Of a stretch of DNA of 64,000 nucleotides, positions 61,128 to 64,000 are shown piece by piece. The position numbers and the translations under genes are program-made. The stretch is from an uncultured Gammaproteobacteria bacterium (GTDB lineage: Bacteria; Pseudomonadota; Gammaproteobacteria; HK1). Under the pieces are notes generated by a model. It was not told the origin of the DNA. It saw only the letters and a list, made by a program, of their open reading frames with translations, and searched no databases. Numbering within the stretch: position 1 is the first letter of the stretch; every line of letters begins with the position of its first letter. The stretch spans positions 4,179,694-4,243,693 of the forward strand of contig OY282378.1 in the NCBI GenBank assembly GCA_958295835.1, read 5' to 3'.

Positions 61128-61415
61128 ATGCGCGTCGAGCTCGCCTACGCGGACCCGGCCCGAGAGGTGCTGATCGGCTTCGATGTGCGCCCCGGTAGCT
61201 CGGTGCTCGACTGCGTCGAGCATTCGGGGCTGTTCCGGCTGGTCCCGGGTCTGCGTGACGCCCGACCCGGCTTCGCGGTGTTCGGTCGCCGCGTGGAGCC
61301 GACCGATCCGGTGTCGAAAGGCGATCGAATCGAGGTGTTGCGTCCTCTGGAGATCGATCCGAAAGAAGCGCGCCGCTTGCGCGCAGCTCGGGCGTCCTCG
61401 GGTTTCCGGCGGTGA
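61128..61415 (+). CDS. ratB: RnfH/RatB family ubiquitin-like protein
   Basis: A 95-residue beta-grasp protein: VELAYADPAREVLIGFDVRP, SSVLDCVEHSGLFRL, FAVFGRRVEPTDPVSKGDRI and EVLRPLEIDPKEARRLRA. The family is called RnfH or RatB; its role is unknown. AGGAGG directly abuts the ATG at 61128, so the usual spacing is missing and translation probably depends on coupling to ratA seven bases upstream. Confidence 0.88.
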   Translation: MRVELAYADPAREVLIGFDVRPGSSVLDCVEHSGLFRLVPGLRDARPGFAVFGRRVEPTDPVSKGDRIEVLRPLEIDPKEARRLRAARASSGFRR

Positions 61416-61631
61416 GCGTGGATCGCACCCGGCCGGCGCCGGGCCTGGAAGGCCACGAGGATCCATTGACTTCCACCGGCGGCCGTCAATTCGCCGGAAC
61501 TCGCAGCACGCCCGCGATCACGTCGAGCCGATGCCGGAGCGGAACGGAGGTCCGGGAGGTCCATCGGACTCCGCGGTTCGACCCGCCATCGCCCTTCGGA
61601 GAAGCATCGGCGCGCCCGGTTCTTGCGTCGA

Positions 61632-62183
61632 CTACTCCGCCGCCGGCTGCGTACCGCCTGCCGGATCGTCGTCCCGCTTCAGGAAATCCGGGATGAGTCT
61701 GTCCAGAATCTCCGCGTCGGGGGGCCGGCGCTTCGGTACTTTGACCAGGGTCTGGGTGCGTTCCGCCGCCGATCCCGGCACTGCCCCGGACTCGAGATCA
61801 TCTTCGATGCGTGCAAGCCGACCGTCGACGAAGTACACGGAGACGCGCTGCCTCACTTCATCGCCGGACCCTCGGTGCAGGCTGTAGACGTAGACCCATC
61901 GATCCTGGTTGAACGGATCGACAAGGAGCGGTGTCCCCAGGATGAAGCGCACCTTGCGATGTTCCATGCCGATCTCGAGCTGGCCCAGCATCTCCTGATC
62001 GACGATGTTTCCCTGCTGGACGTCGATGCGATAGACACCGGGTATCCCTGGAAGCTCCGGCAACGCCGGGAGCTCCGGTATCCCGCATCCGCCGTTGAGG
62101 CCGGCCGCCGCCGCCAGGAACAGCGCGGCGGTCTTCGGTGGGAACCACCTGGTTCGCGAAGCGGCAAGTCGGTCATGGTCCAT
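61632..62183 (-). CDS. bamE: Outer membrane assembly lipoprotein BamE
   Basis: A small lipoprotein of the Bam complex that inserts outer membrane proteins. From ATG 62183 it has a basic start, a hydrophobic region and the lipobox LNGGC. A Pro-rich linker follows (IPELPALPELPGIPG), then the SmpA/OmlA domain VYRIDVQQGNIVDQEMLGQL with EIGMEHRKVRFILGTPLLVD. The C-terminal 55 residues are an extra tail. It overlaps recN by 11 nt, so the two are co-transcribed. Confidence 0.9.
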   Translation of the reverse strand: MDHDRLAASRTRWFPPKTAALFLAAAAGLNGGCGIPELPALPELPGIPGVYRIDVQQGNIVDQEMLGQLEIGMEHRKVRFILGTPLLVDPFNQDRWVYVYSLHRGSGDEVRQRVSVYFVDGRLARIEDDLESGAVPGSAAERTQTLVKVPKRRPPDAEILDRLIPDFLKRDDDPAGGTQPAAE

Positions 62184-63846
62184 CGAGCATCTCCCTCGCA
62201 TGGGCGATCGCCTTCGAAGTGATCCTCTCACCTCCGAGCATCCGTGCGATCTCCTCGATCCGGTCCTTGCCATGTGCCGGCGTCACGCCGACGCCGGGAG
62301 TTCCGTCGCGCCCGGGAAGCTTCCGGACGACGGCATGATGGTGGGCTTGGGAAGCAACCTGGGCAAGATGGGTCACGCATAATATCTGATGCGACTCCCC
62401 TAGCGCGCGTAGCTGCCGGCCGACGATTTCCGCCACTCGGCCCCCGATGCCGATGTCGGCCTCGTCGAAGACAAGGGTGGGCACCGCCGATCCGCGCACG
62501 CTCGAGACCCGGACCGCCAGGGAGATGCGGGACAGCTCACCCCCCGATGCGACCTTCGAGAGAGGGCGTGGGGGCTGCCCGGAACCTGCGCTCACGATGA
62601 ACTCCACCCGATCCGCGCCGCCGGGCAAGAGGTGAGGGGTGTCGAACGCCCGGATGTCGATCGCGAAGCCGCCTCCGGGCATGCCCAGCGCCTGCATGTT
62701 CGTCGTGACCCTTTGCGCGAGCCGGTCCGCGGCGTTTCGGCGCAAGGCCGTGAGCCTTGCGCACAGCGTGCGGTGCTCGTCCTCCGCACTCGCCACCTTC
62801 CGCTCGATCTCGACGGCTCGTTGCTCTCCCGCCGCCAGCGAGGCGATCTGCTCGCGCAACCGCTCGGTCCGAGCGGGCAGCTCCCGAGGCGAGACGCGGT
62901 GCTTGCGAGCGATGTCGTGAATGATTCCGAGGCGGCGCTCCACCTCGCCACGCCGCTGGGGGTCGAGATCGAGCGCCTCCGCCACGGCGCGCAGCGATCT
63001 GCCCGCCTCCGCCACATTGATCGCCGCGGCATCGATCAGGTCGAGGACCTCCCGGGCCTGCGGATCGTGGTGCGCCGCCAGCTCGAGGTCGCGGCGGGCG
63101 CCGGCGCAAGCGGTTGACGCCGAACGGTCGTGATCTCCGTCGAGCCGATCGAGAGCACGGCGGCATCCGTCGAGGATCGATTCGGCGTTCGCGAGCCGGC
63201 GCTGCTCGCCCGCGAGTCGTTCGGGCTCATCGGTATCGAGCTTCAACCCTTCGAGCTCATCGAGCTGGAAGCGCAGGAAATCGAGCCGGGACGTTCGGTC
63301 CTCGCCGTCCGCCGCGATCCCGGCGAGCTCCCGTCTCAGCTCCCGCCACCAACCTGCCGTCTCCGCCACCCGCCCGAGCAGCGCGTGATGGCCGCCGAAA
63401 TCGTCGACGATGGTTCGTTGTCGGTCTCGGTCGAGCAGCAGGTGATGCACGTGCTGGCCGTGGATGTCGACAAGATGCCCGCCCAGCTCGCGCAACAGGT
63501 TCGCGGGCACGGGCCGATCATTGACGAACGCGCGCGATCGTCCCCCCGGACCGATCACGCGCCGCACGATGCACTCGTCCGTCCCCTCGTCGAACGCTCG
63601 ATCGGCAAGCCAGGCGCGCGCCGATGAATTCGAAGTCGTCTCGAACACGCCGCTGACCTCGGCCCGCTCCGCACCGGAGCGGATCATGTCGGGGCCGGCT
63701 CGCGCTCCAAGGAGCAGCGACAGCGCATCGACCAAGATGGATTTCCCCGCTCCCGTCTCTCCGGTGAGTGCGGTCATCCCCTGCGCAAAGTCGAATTCCA
63801 GGCTGTCGATGACCGCGAGGGATCGAATCGTCAGGTGCGAGAGCAT
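62173..63846 (-). CDS. recN: DNA repair protein RecN
   Basis: An SMC-like ATPase that helps process double-strand breaks. The 557-residue product has Walker A LTGETGAGKSILVDALSLLL near residue 30, a long coiled coil in the middle (residues about 150-370), signature VASGGELSRISLAVRV and Walker B TLVFDEADIGIGG near residue 470. It starts at ATG 63846, 15 bp after the nadK stop, and overlaps bamE. SOS control is common for recN, but no clear LexA site lies in the short gap. Confidence 0.95.
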   Translation of the reverse strand: MLSHLTIRSLAVIDSLEFDFAQGMTALTGETGAGKSILVDALSLLLGARAGPDMIRSGAERAEVSGVFETTSNSSARAWLADRAFDEGTDECIVRRVIGPGGRSRAFVNDRPVPANLLRELGGHLVDIHGQHVHHLLLDRDRQRTIVDDFGGHHALLGRVAETAGWWRELRRELAGIAADGEDRTSRLDFLRFQLDELEGLKLDTDEPERLAGEQRRLANAESILDGCRRALDRLDGDHDRSASTACAGARRDLELAAHHDPQAREVLDLIDAAAINVAEAGRSLRAVAEALDLDPQRRGEVERRLGIIHDIARKHRVSPRELPARTERLREQIASLAAGEQRAVEIERKVASAEDEHRTLCARLTALRRNAADRLAQRVTTNMQALGMPGGGFAIDIRAFDTPHLLPGGADRVEFIVSAGSGQPPRPLSKVASGGELSRISLAVRVSSVRGSAVPTLVFDEADIGIGGRVAEIVGRQLRALGESHQILCVTHLAQVASQAHHHAVVRKLPGRDGTPGVGVTPAHGKDRIEEIARMLGGERITSKAIAHAREMLDGP

Positions 63847-63861
63847 ACCGGACGCCGTCTC

Positions 63862-64000
63862 CTAGAGCCCCTTTCCCCAATGCAGCTTCGCCCTCAGTGT
63901 CGCGTAGTATTCGTGACCGGCAGGATGGATGAGACGCAGATCGGGGCGGTGCTTGCGAATCTGGATGCGATCCCCGGCGGCGAGCCCCGCCGTCGTCTGG
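63862..64000 (-). CDS. nadK: NAD kinase, C-terminal part
   Basis: Only the last 45 codons are in the window. They read GLAAGDRIQIRKHRPDLRLI and then HPAGHEYYATLRAKLHWGKG, the conserved C-terminus of NAD kinase (R-L-I-H-P-x-x-x-x-Y-x-x-L-R-x-K-L-x-W). The enzyme makes NADP from NAD. nadK directly before recN is the usual order in gammaproteobacteria, which supports the call. The N-terminus lies beyond the window end. Confidence 0.88.
   Translation of the reverse strand, partial: QTTAGLAAGDRIQIRKHRPDLRLIHPAGHEYYATLRAKLHWGKGL

Overview
The window is GC-rich DNA from a gammaproteobacterium. The evidence is gene order: infC-rpmI-rplT-pheS-pheT-ihfA-merR, ampD next to slt, csiV next to mfd, tolC next to pcm, and smpB/ratA-ratB/bamE-recN-nadK all match gammaproteobacterial arrangements. 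I cannot name the genus.

Layout. 1-1150: tail of an iron-sulfur subunit, a graveyard of small-gene remnants and tRNA-Asn. 1352-5705: a tripartite tricarboxylate transporter (tctC, frameshifted tctB, tctA) behind a zinc alcohol dehydrogenase. 6123-8147: uvrB. 8199-13816: tRNA-Val, the infC to ihfA translation operon and tRNA-Pro. 14007-17312: a Sel1-repeat protein, ampD and slt (cell-wall recycling). 17535-22484, minus strand: DUF1249 protein, csiV, mfd. 22935-24661: small metabolic and hypothetical genes. 24927-28862: formate-tetrahydrofolate ligase, then a MoxR ATPase/VWA pair. 29157-35292: accessory region with a tandem duplication, an AlbA_2-type ATPase, a broken vapBC locus split by an AT-rich two-gene island, a glutamine amidotransferase and two HAD hydrolases. 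35549-41917: threonine aldolase, a two-component system, and an aldehyde dehydrogenase/iron alcohol dehydrogenase pair. 42139-47683: gene remnants, two more decayed toxin-antitoxin loci, a Uma2 nuclease and a large type ISP-like restriction-methyltransferase. 48243-64000: housekeeping genes (nadE, AI-2E family permease, gpmA, tolC, pcm, a membrane GTPase, moaC, moaD, glnD, smpB, ratA, ratB, bamE, recN, nadK).

Two themes stand out. First, decay and short duplication: one-base frameshifts in tctB and a vapC, fragments of at least six recognisable families, and direct duplications at gene ends (nadE 3' end, methyltransferase 3' end, amidotransferase 5' end) or just upstream of genes. Second, a two-hairpin palindromic repeat occurs three times. 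One copy lies in frame inside glnD, and the distant copy carries paired base changes that keep the stem. The most unusual module is the AT-rich island at about 31.95-33.1 kb. It encodes membrane segments joined or adjacent to a PD-(D/E)XK-like nuclease domain and sits between the two halves of a vapBC operon.

Coordinates and motifs were read by eye from the sequence. Family names rest on remembered motifs, not on database searches.
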